Origin: an uncultured Spirochaetaceae bacterium
Lineage (GTDB): Bacteria > Spirochaetota > Spirochaetia > Treponematales > Treponemataceae
DNA: 53,164 bases
Assembly (NCBI GenBank): GCA_902783155.1
Contig: CACZPR010000024.1
Location: 1 to 53,164 of the forward strand
Reading direction: 5' to 3'
How positions within the stretch are numbered: position 1 is the first letter of the stretch; each line of letters begins with the position of its first letter. Of the stretch, positions 26,110 through 34,088 are shown piece by piece. The notes beneath the pieces were generated by a model. The model was given only the letters and a program-made list of their open reading frames with translations, made no database searches and had not been told where the DNA came from. The translations under genes were made by a program, and so were the position numbers.

Positions 26110-27054
26110 ATGAAGAAAAACTTAGTGATTGCGGCATCGGTTTTGAGTGCCGCGGTCGCCCTTGCCGGATGCTCAAAAAAGAGTGACGGAAAACTTGCTA
26201 TCGGTGTAATCCAGCTGGTAGAGCACAACGCCCTTGACGCAAACTACCAGGGATTTGTTGACGGACTCAAGGAAGCCGGCTACGTTGATGGAGAGAACAT
26301 TACAATCGACTACCAGAACGCACAGGGTGAGCAGGCCAACTGTACTACAATCGCCGACAAATTCGTGAGCGACAAAAAGGACATGATTTTTGCAATCGCG
26401 ACCCCGGCAGCACAGGCAATCGCAGCAAAGACCGAGACAATCCCAGTGCTCATCTCATCCGTTACAGACCCAAAATCAGCGGGACTTGTTGACTCAAACG
26501 AAAAACCGGGACACAACATCACCGGAACATCCGACCTGACCCCATGCGCCGCCCAGATTGACCTCATCAAGCAGATTGTTCCGAGCGCAAAGAAAGTCGG
26601 AATGCTCTTCTGCTCCGCCGAGGACAACTCCCGTTTCCAGATCAACCTTGCCGAAGCCGAGTGCAAGAAGATTGGACTTGACTACGAGGAATTCACAGTC
26701 TCCAACCAGAACGAGGTTATGACTGTCGTCCAGAGCATGGTCGGAAAGGTTGACGCAATCTACGCACCGACGGACAACATGATTGCCGCCACAATGGGTG
26801 TAGTGAGCGAGGTAGCCACAAGCGCAAAGATTCCTGTAATCTGCGGTGAGGATGGAATGGTACAGTCTGGTGGACTTGCGACATACGGACTCAACTACTA
26901 CGAACTTGGAAAGCAGACCGCCGCAATGGCCGTTGAAATCATCAAGAACGGAACAAAGCCTGGCGACATGCCAATCCAGTACCTCTCAGTCTGCGACTTC
27001 TCATACAATCCAGAGACAGCAAGCATGATTGGAGTGGACCTTTCAAGTTTCTAA
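26110..27054 (+). CDS. ABC transporter substrate-binding lipoprotein (TrpX/PF04392 type)
   Basis: A lipobox (ALAGC, Cys about residue 21) is followed by a periplasmic-binding fold of the ABC_sub_bind family: GVIQLVEHNALDANYQGF, ATPAAQAIAAKT.IPVLISSVTDPKSAGLV, NITGTSD, KVGMLFCSAEDNS and AIYAPTDNMIAA. Related proteins bind aromatic amino acids or other small ligands for a permease/ATPase pair, both encoded downstream. GGTGA lies 5 nt before the ATG at 26110; another ATG four codons earlier has AAGG abutting it. A strong terminator follows, so the binding protein can be made in excess over the membrane components. Confidence 0.92.
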   Translation: MKKNLVIAASVLSAAVALAGCSKKSDGKLAIGVIQLVEHNALDANYQGFVDGLKEAGYVDGENITIDYQNAQGEQANCTTIADKFVSDKKDMIFAIATPAAQAIAAKTETIPVLISSVTDPKSAGLVDSNEKPGHNITGTSDLTPCAAQIDLIKQIVPSAKKVGMLFCSAEDNSRFQINLAEAECKKIGLDYEEFTVSNQNEVMTVVQSMVGKVDAIYAPTDNMIAATMGVVSEVATSAKIPVICGEDGMVQSGGLATYGLNYYELGKQTAAMAVEIIKNGTKPGDMPIQYLSVCDFSYNPETASMIGVDLSSF

Positions 27055-27090
27055 CATAAATTTTCTGGCAAAATCCACAGGAAACACAGT

Positions 27091-27118
27091 CCCTTCTCTT
27101 CGGAGAGGGGATTTTTTT
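27091..27118 (+). terminator. Intrinsic terminator with UUCG tetraloop after the binding-protein gene
   Basis: CCCTTCTC and GAGAGGGG pair over 8 bp (one G-T) around a TTCG loop, followed by seven T. Confidence 0.92.
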
Positions 27119-27148
27119 CTTTCCAAAACTTTTCTTATGCAGATGGAT

Positions 27149-27177
27149 TTGACTATCTTCAAAGAATTTCATATAGT
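27149..27177 (+). promoter_or_regulatory. Promoter of the 27187 gene
   Basis: TTGACT (27149-27154), a 17-bp spacer and TATAGT (27172-27177) form a near-consensus sigma70 promoter. The ATG is 9 nt downstream, leaving at most a few bases of leader. Confidence 0.75.
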
Positions 27178-27186
27178 TTAGGGTGT

Positions 27187-28743
27187 ATGGCTAACGGTAA
27201 CTTTTTTCAAAACCTTTTTTCACAGATGTTTGGAGGCAACGACCCGGAGGCAATAAAACGCCGCCAGCTGAAAAACATAGCAAAGGATTACTCAAAAACT
27301 AAGAACCATTTCTACCGGTACAACGGCAACATGGCTATGCCTGCTATGGCAAATTTCTTTTACGAGGTCTACAGCACAATTGGAGCGGCTCAGGCCATGC
27401 TAACCACAGCCACGCCAAACATAATCAAGACTATGGTGCTGAACAACGCCATATCCGACGAGGCAAAGGCGCTTCTTGAGGAACTGACGGAAGAGAATCT
27501 CAAGAAAAAATCGGCGACCATGCCAATCAAGGACCTCACAAAATACGTGAAGGACACCCTCAATTCGTTCATGGCGGAATTCGACGGCGCAAAAATCAAG
27601 GCCACCGACGAGCTTTACAACAACATGCTGATGTTCGACAGCTTCTGCAAGTTCGACTTCTATTTTATGCTCAAAAAATTCGACAAGAGCATGAAGGAAC
27701 GCAAATTCGACAGCAAGCCGCATTTCGAGCAGGTGTCCGGAACCTACATCTCCGAGGACCTGAAAAATTTCATGGCGGTTGCGTGGGTTCTTCCTCTTGA
27801 TTTCGCGGCGTGGGAGCAGGTGTTCAACCTTCTGAAAAAGCGTAGCACCGGCGGCATCGATGTTGTGGTTCCTACGGCATGGAAAAAGATGATGTCAAAG
27901 CTGCGTTCAATCCGTGGTGGACGCGTACTGGAGATGATTGTCCAGCTGATTACCGAGGACCCTCTCTACAAGGAGACCTTCCGCCCTGAGTCACACCAGA
28001 TAATGGCGGAATACCTACAGCAGATTCGCCACACGGTTGAAGAAATAATGAGCAAAATCAAGGAAGCCCAGACCACCGGAAAAATCGACAGTCTTGTTTT
28101 GCAGGTCTTTGGCGATGAGCCTGTCGGACATCTGAAGAGCTACAACGAGGAATGGAGCGAGCCTTTCGAGAAAAAGGGATTCGATGGATTCCTGTACTGC
28201 AATCCGCTGCGCTACCTCAGAAACTTCCTGTCGAATTTCACAAAAAAGGATTTGATGGAGCTTTCCGACATAATCCTTGTGCGCGGAGAATGGGCGGACC
28301 AGCACAACGCGGAGCCTATGAGCAACTCCTACCACAATCTTCTGGACATAGCAACAAAAATAAACGAGTTTGACGAGCGTGTTTCAGAGACGGGAGAGCT
28401 TGGACTTAAGCTGAAGACCTACCTTCCACGAGCCGACCGTGACAAGGATGCCCGTGGAATAATCAAGAACCTTCTGGGAGACGCTAACGATGTTGCCGCA
28501 TCCTTTATTCTTGATGCATCGAAAAATTTTGTCACCTACGACAGGAATTTGAAGACCGTAGTCGAAGATTTTGCCAAAGCCCCACGCAGCGAGCTGATTC
28601 TGAACTGGAAGGACCTTGACAAATTCGCCGAGGGAAAACTTAGGCAGATGGCGGTTGACGCATACAAGCGTATTTTCAACTTCGTCGGCCTCATGCAGAA
28701 TTTCCAGGTCAGCGTAAACGAAAAAAATTCCACACATTTTTAA
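27187..28743 (+). CDS. Cytoplasmic protein of unknown function (DUF5312-like, spirochaetal)
   Basis: The 518-aa product has no signal peptide or membrane segment. It is rich in charged helices (for example LLEELTEENLKKKSATMPIKDLTKYVKDTLNSF) and lacks a catalytic motif I can name. It resembles a family of uncharacterised spirochaetal proteins (DUF5312, to my recollection). It sits between the binding-protein gene and the permease/ATPase genes of one ABC transporter, but has its own near-consensus promoter and no Shine-Dalgarno, so it is regulated separately. The hydrophilic helical character would suit a scaffold or adaptor; that is inference. Confidence 0.75.
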   Translation: MANGNFFQNLFSQMFGGNDPEAIKRRQLKNIAKDYSKTKNHFYRYNGNMAMPAMANFFYEVYSTIGAAQAMLTTATPNIIKTMVLNNAISDEAKALLEELTEENLKKKSATMPIKDLTKYVKDTLNSFMAEFDGAKIKATDELYNNMLMFDSFCKFDFYFMLKKFDKSMKERKFDSKPHFEQVSGTYISEDLKNFMAVAWVLPLDFAAWEQVFNLLKKRSTGGIDVVVPTAWKKMMSKLRSIRGGRVLEMIVQLITEDPLYKETFRPESHQIMAEYLQQIRHTVEEIMSKIKEAQTTGKIDSLVLQVFGDEPVGHLKSYNEEWSEPFEKKGFDGFLYCNPLRYLRNFLSNFTKKDLMELSDIILVRGEWADQHNAEPMSNSYHNLLDIATKINEFDERVSETGELGLKLKTYLPRADRDKDARGIIKNLLGDANDVAASFILDASKNFVTYDRNLKTVVEDFAKAPRSELILNWKDLDKFAEGKLRQMAVDAYKRIFNFVGLMQNFQVSVNEKNSTHF

Positions 28744-28794
28744 AAACTTATCTTCCGCGTAATCAGGGTGCTGTCCACGCAAAAAAATGTTTGA

Positions 28795-28852
28795 GAACAC
28801 AGCATGACAAAACAATAGGTTGCACTATTTTATGGATTTTCATGCTGTGTTC
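28795..28852. promoter_or_regulatory. Long inverted repeat upstream of the permease gene
   Basis: GAACACAGCATGA (28795-28807) is the exact reverse complement of 28840-28852. Within the 32-nt loop a small AATAG/CTATT stem is possible. There is no following T-run. It lies about 50 bp before the permease promoter, so it could be an operator pair or a structure at the end of the preceding mRNA. Confidence 0.5.
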
Positions 28853-28894
28853 CCAATACATTGCTCTTCCCCTATTCCTTTTTCATCCCAAGTC

Positions 28895-28903
28895 TGATAT
28901 AAT
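28895..28903 (+). promoter_or_regulatory. Extended -10 promoter of the permease gene (leaderless geometry)
   Basis: TGATATAAT is an extended -10 box ending 8 nt before the ATG. The -35 region (TTCCTT) is weak and no ribosome site is visible. Confidence 0.55.
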
Positions 28904-28911
28904 CTTTCATT

Positions 28912-29877
28912 ATGTTTTTAAGTATCGCTTCTTTTTCAAGCGCCATGCTTGGTGGTGTCTCACAGGGAATACTCTGGGGAATCATGGCGCTGGGTGTCTA
29001 CATTACGTTCAAGATTCTGGATTTCGCCGACATGACTGTTGACGGAAGTTTCGCCCTTGGTGGATGCACATGCGCAATCCTCATCTCCAATGGCCTGAAC
29101 CCAATGCTCTGCCTTTTGATTTCGTTCCTCGTGGGAATGGTCGCGGGACTTTTGACCGGCGTTCTGCACACAAAGCTCAAGATTCCGGGAATACTTGCGG
29201 GAATCCTCATGATGCTGGCCCTGTACTCAATCAACCTGCACATAATGGGCGGACCGAACAGACCTCTCCTCAGGTCGGATGTCACAATCATGAACCAGAT
29301 TAACGACATGTTCCACCTGAAGGACAGCCTTGGCGACAACGCGACCTCAGTTTCCAGCCTGATTGCGGGAATACTTTTCAGCGTGGTGATTATAGCGGCC
29401 CTCTACTGGTTCTTCGGAACGGAACTTGGAAGCGCAATCCGTGCAACCGGCGACAACGAAAAAATGGCACGCGCACAGGGAGTGAACACCGACAGCATGA
29501 AGATTCTGGCACTCATGCTCGCAAACGGACTTGTGGCACTTTCGGGCGGCCTTGTCTGTCAGCAGCAGCGTTTTGGAGACGTGAGCATGGGTATAGGTGC
29601 AATCGTTATCGGACTTGCGTCAATCATCATAGGCGAAGTGATTTTCGGCTACAGATTCAAGTTCTGGTACTATCTGATGGGAGTCCTTCTCGGTTCGGTA
29701 ATCTACAGAATCATTATCGCAATAGTCCTCCAGATGGGCATGAAATCGCAGGACATGAAGCTGTTCACCGCTATTGTCGTGGCGCTCGCGCTTTCGGTAC
29801 CGGTTTTGAAATCAAAAATCTTCAAGAAAAAAATTGCCGTGCCGGAAACCGAGATTTCGCAGTCACCAAGCGACTGA
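28912..29877 (+). CDS. ABC transporter permease (branched-chain/TrpY type)
   Basis: The 321-aa integral membrane protein has eight or more hydrophobic segments and the landmarks of the BPD_transp_2 family: LDFADMTVDGSFALGG, KIPGILAGILMMLALYSINL, and the cytoplasmic loop GSAIRATGDNEKMARAQGVNTDSMKI that contacts the ATPase. It would form the membrane channel for the TrpX-type binding protein encoded at 26110. The ATG lies 8 nt after an extended -10 box, so the message is probably leaderless. The ATPase gene follows after 28 bp. Confidence 0.92.
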   Translation: MFLSIASFSSAMLGGVSQGILWGIMALGVYITFKILDFADMTVDGSFALGGCTCAILISNGLNPMLCLLISFLVGMVAGLLTGVLHTKLKIPGILAGILMMLALYSINLHIMGGPNRPLLRSDVTIMNQINDMFHLKDSLGDNATSVSSLIAGILFSVVIIAALYWFFGTELGSAIRATGDNEKMARAQGVNTDSMKILALMLANGLVALSGGLVCQQQRFGDVSMGIGAIVIGLASIIIGEVIFGYRFKFWYYLMGVLLGSVIYRIIIAIVLQMGMKSQDMKLFTAIVVALALSVPVLKSKIFKKKIAVPETEISQSPSD

Positions 29878-29905
29878 ACCAACTAACTTTATGGAAGGAA
29901 AAAAT

Positions 29906-30715
29906 ATGTCTGAAAAAAATATGCTGGAAGTAAAGAGCGTCTCCAAAACTTTCAATCCCGGACAGATTACGGAGCGCAAGGCACTTAGAAACGTGAGCCT
30001 TTCACTGAACGAGGGCGATTTTGTCACGGTGATTGGAGGAAACGGAGCCGGAAAATCAACCCTGCTCAACATGATTGCGGGAGTCTACACTTGCGACACT
30101 GGAACAATCTCCCTTGACGGAAACGACATAACGAAAATCCCGGAGCACAAGAGGGCAAAATTCCTCGGACGTGTTTTCCAGGACCCGATGATGGGAACCG
30201 CCGCCACAATGCAGATTGAGGAAAACCTTGCCATGGCATACCGCCGCGGTAAAAGAAGGGGCCTGCACTGGGGAGTCACGTCAAAGGAAAGACAGATGTT
30301 CAGGGACCATCTTGCAAAGCTCGACCTAGGACTTGAAAACCGGATGCAGACAAAGGTGGGTCTCCTTTCTGGCGGACAGAGACAGGCCTTGACACTTTTG
30401 ATGGCGACACTTCAAAAACCGCAGCTACTCCTGCTCGACGAGCACACAGCCGCGCTTGACCCGAAGACCGCAAAAAAGGTTCTGGAGCTTACAGAATACT
30501 TTGTAAAAAGGGACAACCTCACCACGTTCATGGTCACGCACAACATGAAGGACGCAATCCACTACGGAAACCGCCTGATTATGATGCTCGACGGCCAGAT
30601 TGTCTACGAGGCATCCGGAGAAGAAAAAAAGAACCTGCAGGTGAAGGATTTGCTTGAAAAATTCCAGACCGCCGGTGGAGAAGAGTCCGTCCCCGACAAA
30701 ATGATTCTGGGATAG
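29906..30715 (+). CDS. ABC transporter ATP-binding protein
   Basis: All ATPase motifs are present: Walker A GGNGAGKST (about residues 41-49), Q-loop VFQDPMMG, signature LLSGGQRQALTLLMA, Walker B LLLLDEHTAALDP and the H-loop MVTHNM. It energises the permease encoded just upstream. The start at 29906 is chosen for its AAGGA site 6 nt upstream and its MSEKNMLEVKSV beginning; longer in-frame extensions overlap the permease gene. The stop is followed by a hairpin shared with the converging small lipoprotein gene. Confidence 0.94.
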   Translation: MSEKNMLEVKSVSKTFNPGQITERKALRNVSLSLNEGDFVTVIGGNGAGKSTLLNMIAGVYTCDTGTISLDGNDITKIPEHKRAKFLGRVFQDPMMGTAATMQIEENLAMAYRRGKRRGLHWGVTSKERQMFRDHLAKLDLGLENRMQTKVGLLSGGQRQALTLLMATLQKPQLLLLDEHTAALDPKTAKKVLELTEYFVKRDNLTTFMVTHNMKDAIHYGNRLIMMLDGQIVYEASGEEKKNLQVKDLLEKFQTAGGEESVPDKMILG

Positions 30716-30739
30716 GCAAAACAGATTAAACCAAGGCAA

Positions 30740-30774
30740 AAAAAATCCCCCGGCACAAACCATGTCGGGGGATT
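30740..30774 (-). terminator. Terminator between converging ATPase and small lipoprotein genes
   Basis: AATCCCCCG pairs with CGGGGGATT, with further GCA/TGT pairing above. On the minus strand the stem is followed by eight T, so it mainly terminates the lipoprotein gene; the plus-strand side has only a weak T-rich tail. Confidence 0.88.
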
Positions 30775-30793
30775 CCTCATTTTCAGAACAAGT

Positions 30794-31147
30794 TTATTTC
30801 TTAACGAAAACCATGTCCTCACCGTCAAGGCTCATAATCAGCTTGCCATCTTTGACTGTGTATGGCTGTGTGTCTCCTTCAGCTGTTATTGTCTTGGCAG
30901 AAGCATCCCACTTCAAATCCGTAGACTGGCCCATCATATTCATTTTGCCAGTTCCATCGGCATTGAGGGTCAGAGAGTAGTCAAAAGAGATGCCCATAAG
31001 TGATTCCATTGAAGCAACATCAGTGTCACCGATGGACTCCACCTTGTAGGTTCCAGCAAGGGCTGCATCACCCTTTCCACCACCACAGCTTGCGAAAGAT
31101 ACGACCACCGCAAGGGCTGCAACAATTGCAAAAAATGCCTTTTTCAT
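30794..31147 (-). CDS. Small lipoprotein with lipocalin-like beta domain
   Basis: A typical lipoprotein signal (VVSFASCGGG, Cys about residue 21) precedes a beta-rich domain of about 95 residues: AGTYKVESIG, YSLTLNADGTGKMNM, STDLKWDASAKTITAEG, QPYTVKDGKLIMSLDGEDMVF. This strand order is that of small lipocalin-like or META-like domains common in bacterial lipoproteins. AAGGAGA 5 nt before the ATG marks the start. The gene stands alone, divergent from dnaX. The function is unknown. Confidence 0.85.
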   Translation of the reverse strand: MKKAFFAIVAALAVVVSFASCGGGKGDAALAGTYKVESIGDTDVASMESLMGISFDYSLTLNADGTGKMNMMGQSTDLKWDASAKTITAEGDTQPYTVKDGKLIMSLDGEDMVFVKK

Positions 31148-31223
31148 TTAAGTCTCCTTAAAATTGTGTTATATTCGACAGGCTACTGGATTTGATTTCA
31201 AGTGTCAATACCACATCCCCACA

Positions 31224-31252
31224 TTGTAAAATATCTCATTTTGGTTTATTCT
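31224..31252 (+). promoter_or_regulatory. Promoter of dnaX (leaderless geometry)
   Basis: TTGTAA (31224-31229), 17-bp spacer, TATTCT (31247-31252), then 6 nt to the ATG at 31259. No Shine-Dalgarno sequence is present. Confidence 0.6.
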
Positions 31253-31258
31253 TTAGCC

Positions 31259-33100
31259 ATGGCTTATGAAGTTACAGCGACCAGACGCAGGCCGCAGAGT
31301 TTTGACAGTCTTGTGGGACAGGAATTTGTTGCCGCCACACTCAAGAACACCATTGAATCGGGGAAGATTGCCCACGCCTATCTTTTTTCGGGACCACGAG
31401 GATGCGGAAAGACATCCACCGCAAGAATCCTTGCCAAATCGCTGAACTGTGCGAAGGGACCGACGGCCACCCCATGCGGAGAATGTGAGTTCTGCCGGGA
31501 GATTACAGCAGGCTCCTCCCTTGACGTGATTGAAATAGACGGCGCATCGAACACAAGCGTAAACGACATCAGGCAGATTAAGGACGAGGTTATGTTCCCG
31601 CCAAACGCATGCCGCTACAAAATCTACATAATCGATGAAGTCCACATGCTCTCCACATCGGCATTCAACGCGCTCCTTAAAACAATAGAAGAGCCGCCCC
31701 AGTACGTGATTTTCATTTTCGCAACAACGGAGCTCCAGAAGGTTCCCGCAACAATCAAAAGCCGGTGCCAGCAGTTCAACTTCCGTCTTGTGCCAATCGA
31801 AAAAGTCAAGGAGCAGCTCGCAAAGGCGGCGGAGGAAATTGGAATCAAGGCGGAGGACGAGGCACTCTACTGGATTGCACGGGAGTCCACCGGTTCCATG
31901 CGCGACAGCTACACTCTTTTTGACCAGGTTGCGGCATTCAGCGACGGAGAAATCACCTACGACAAAATCCGCGACAAACTTGGACTTGTGGGTGTGGACC
32001 GGCTCAACGAACTTTTTGGACTCTGCGTGAACGGAGACACATCATCCGCACTTACCGCTCTGGATGAATACCTGCAGAACGGAGTCTCAATCGAACAGCT
32101 GATTACAAACTGCGCCGACTATCTCCGGAACCTTCTTCTGATTAAAAACGGAATCACAAAGGAGGCACTTCTTGGTCAGGGTGCGGACAGATTCAGCCGC
32201 GAGGTTCTTGATGCCTGGAACCCAATCCAGATTGAGCGTGCACTGGACATTTTCATGCAGCTCTACCGGGACATCCGTTATTCACTCAGCCCCCGCTACG
32301 AAATGGAGCTTGCCATAAGCCGATTGTGCTGGCTGAAAAAATATGTCTCCCCAGCCGAAGTCAAGGCCGCTGTTGACGCAGTGAAACCCCTGCTTGAAAA
32401 ATCCGCAAATAAAGTCCAGACGCAAACCCAAGTCGAGGAGCCGCAAAGGACACAAAGCCCCGGCTATGTTCCAAAATTTTCCGCGCTTGAAGAAGGACAG
32501 CCGAACAAAGAAAATGCCGCCCCTTTTCCTGATGGCGGAGCTGAACCGCCTGTAAACAATTCAGCAACCAAGTTTTTTTCGGGCATTCCTGTTTTTGACG
32601 GTGAAATCGACATTGACGGCTACGGACCTGCACCGGATGGCGAAAGCGCACCCGAAGATGAAACAGCGCCCGACATGGACGATTTTGTTGCGCAGATGGT
32701 CTCAAGACCCGCCCCGAAATTTGAGGAGCAGCCCCAAAAAACGGAACCAAAAGAGGAAACGACCGTTGAGCCGGGAACTGCCGATTTACAGAATCCCGAA
32801 AGTGTCCGCGCGGCAATGATAAAGGATTTTTCTGTTGGCGACGGAATGACGGCGGGGCTTCTCGAAAAAACATCGGACTGGAGAATTGAGGACGGAAAAA
32901 TTCTTTGCCGGATTGACGGCGGATTCACTTTTTTCCAGCTAAAATCCAGGCTGACAAAGATTGAAGGCTACCTTGAAAAACTTTTCGGAAAGCCAACATC
33001 CTTTGTCGCGGAAGCCGTTGAAGCAAAACAAAACGCAAACGAAAATCTGCCAATTGAAGTTGAAATCCTCAGGGACATCTTCAAGGGACAGGTCATCTAA
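31259..33100 (+). CDS. dnaX: DNA polymerase III subunit gamma/tau
   Basis: DnaX is the ATPase of the clamp loader that places the sliding clamp on DNA. From MAYEVTATRRRP the protein shows Walker A GPRGCGKTS (about 45-53), the zinc-binding cysteines C64, C73, C76 and C79, Walker B IIDEVH, and sensor 1 in FIFATTE. Domain III ends near residue 365; then comes a 150-residue acidic, Pro-rich linker and a C-terminal tau-like domain. The start at 31259 fits the family; an in-frame codon 19 residues earlier lies inside the promoter. It forms a replication/repair cluster with ybaB and recR. Confidence 0.96.
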   Translation: MAYEVTATRRRPQSFDSLVGQEFVAATLKNTIESGKIAHAYLFSGPRGCGKTSTARILAKSLNCAKGPTATPCGECEFCREITAGSSLDVIEIDGASNTSVNDIRQIKDEVMFPPNACRYKIYIIDEVHMLSTSAFNALLKTIEEPPQYVIFIFATTELQKVPATIKSRCQQFNFRLVPIEKVKEQLAKAAEEIGIKAEDEALYWIARESTGSMRDSYTLFDQVAAFSDGEITYDKIRDKLGLVGVDRLNELFGLCVNGDTSSALTALDEYLQNGVSIEQLITNCADYLRNLLLIKNGITKEALLGQGADRFSREVLDAWNPIQIERALDIFMQLYRDIRYSLSPRYEMELAISRLCWLKKYVSPAEVKAAVDAVKPLLEKSANKVQTQTQVEEPQRTQSPGYVPKFSALEEGQPNKENAAPFPDGGAEPPVNNSATKFFSGIPVFDGEIDIDGYGPAPDGESAPEDETAPDMDDFVAQMVSRPAPKFEEQPQKTEPKEETTVEPGTADLQNPESVRAAMIKDFSVGDGMTAGLLEKTSDWRIEDGKILCRIDGGFTFFQLKSRLTKIEGYLEKLFGKPTSFVAEAVEAKQNANENLPIEVEILRDIFKGQVI

Positions 33101-33144
33101 AAATTATCCGACAGGAAAAGACAATTAAATAAATTGGAGGAAAT

Positions 33145-33453
33145 ATGAACCCATTTGAGATGATGAAAAATCTTGGAAGCATGAAGGAGCAGCTCCAGCA
33201 GGCGCAGGCAAAACTTGACGACATAACTGCAACAGGCTCGTCCGGCGGAAACATGGTCAAAATCACAATGAACGGACACTTCGAGATTGAGGACATAGAG
33301 CTTGACCCAATCTGCGTGGACAACAGGGATGTCCCGATGCTCCAGGATTTAATCAAGGCGGCACACCATGCGGCACTCACAAATCTTCAGGACAAAATCA
33401 AAAACGAAATGGGACCCATGTTCGCGAACCTCAACATACCGGGCATGAGCTGA
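33145..33453 (+). CDS. ybaB: YbaB/EbfC nucleoid-associated protein
   Basis: The 102-aa protein has the family layout: MNPFEMMKNLGSMKEQLQQAQAKL at the start, a central beta hairpin (NMVKITMNGHFEIEDIELDP) and a C-terminal helix ending in Met/Pro-rich residues. Members dimerise as tweezers that bind DNA; the gene classically lies between dnaX and recR, as here. GGAGG before the ATG gives the start. The stop and the recR start overlap (TGATG), so translation is coupled. Confidence 0.95.
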   Translation: MNPFEMMKNLGSMKEQLQQAQAKLDDITATGSSGGNMVKITMNGHFEIEDIELDPICVDNRDVPMLQDLIKAAHHAALTNLQDKIKNEMGPMFANLNIPGMS

Positions 33454-34040
33454 TGAACGCGCTTGACGAAATCACCGAAACATTTTCACGGCTTCCGGGC
33501 ATTGGAAAAAAATCCGCGGCAAGAATCGCGTCCCACCTTTTAAAATGCGACCCGATTTTTATGGAAAGATTTTCAAAACAGATTGCCACACTCCAGAGCA
33601 GAATCCGGCCATGCACAGTATGCGGCTCGTGGACGGAAAATGACCCGTGTCCAATCTGCTCGGACCCCACCCGCGACAGGACGGTAATCTGCGTTGTGGA
33701 ACAGGCCCAGGATGTTTCGACCATAGAAAATTCCCACGAGTTTTCGGGACTCTTCCATGTGCTTGGAGGTGTGATTTCGCCCCTTGACGGAATTGGCCCC
33801 GACCAGCTAAGGATTGCGTCCCTTGTAAGCCGTGTGAAGGATGGAGAAATAAAGGAAGTGATTCTCGCCACAAATCCAACCGTGGAAGGCGACACAACCG
33901 CCCTCTACATTCAGCATGTCCTTAAAGACACGGGATGCTCGGTGACAAGGCTTGCCAGCGGACTTCCGGTCGGTGGAGATTTGGAATACGCGGACAGACT
34001 GACACTCGCAAGAAGTTTCAGGGGCAGGACAAGGATTTAA
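33453..34040 (+). CDS. recR: Recombination mediator RecR
   Basis: RecR acts with RecO/RecF to load RecA at gaps. The 195-aa protein has the helix-hairpin-helix (RLPGIGKKSAARIASHLL), a C4 zinc finger (C54, C57, C66, C69 in CTVCGSWTENDPCPIC), and a Toprim domain (TVICVVEQAQDVSTIE) ending in the Walker-like tail VGGDLEYADRLTLARSFRGR. Its length is normal. It converges with the diguanylate cyclase gene about 48 bp downstream; that gap has an imperfect hairpin but no clear terminator. Confidence 0.96.
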   Translation: MNALDEITETFSRLPGIGKKSAARIASHLLKCDPIFMERFSKQIATLQSRIRPCTVCGSWTENDPCPICSDPTRDRTVICVVEQAQDVSTIENSHEFSGLFHVLGGVISPLDGIGPDQLRIASLVSRVKDGEIKEVILATNPTVEGDTTALYIQHVLKDTGCSVTRLASGLPVGGDLEYADRLTLARSFRGRTRI

Positions 34041-34088
34041 ACAACGGGAATTGAAATTCAAAACGCAGATTTTTGCGCCACCCAATTT

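Noticed and set aside
32333-32350. Programmed frameshift in dnaX at the A6 run (CTGAAAAAATAT)
   Set aside because: The shifted frame would end after about a dozen codons, as for gamma, but the heptamer is not a canonical slippery site and six A are too few for transcriptional slippage.
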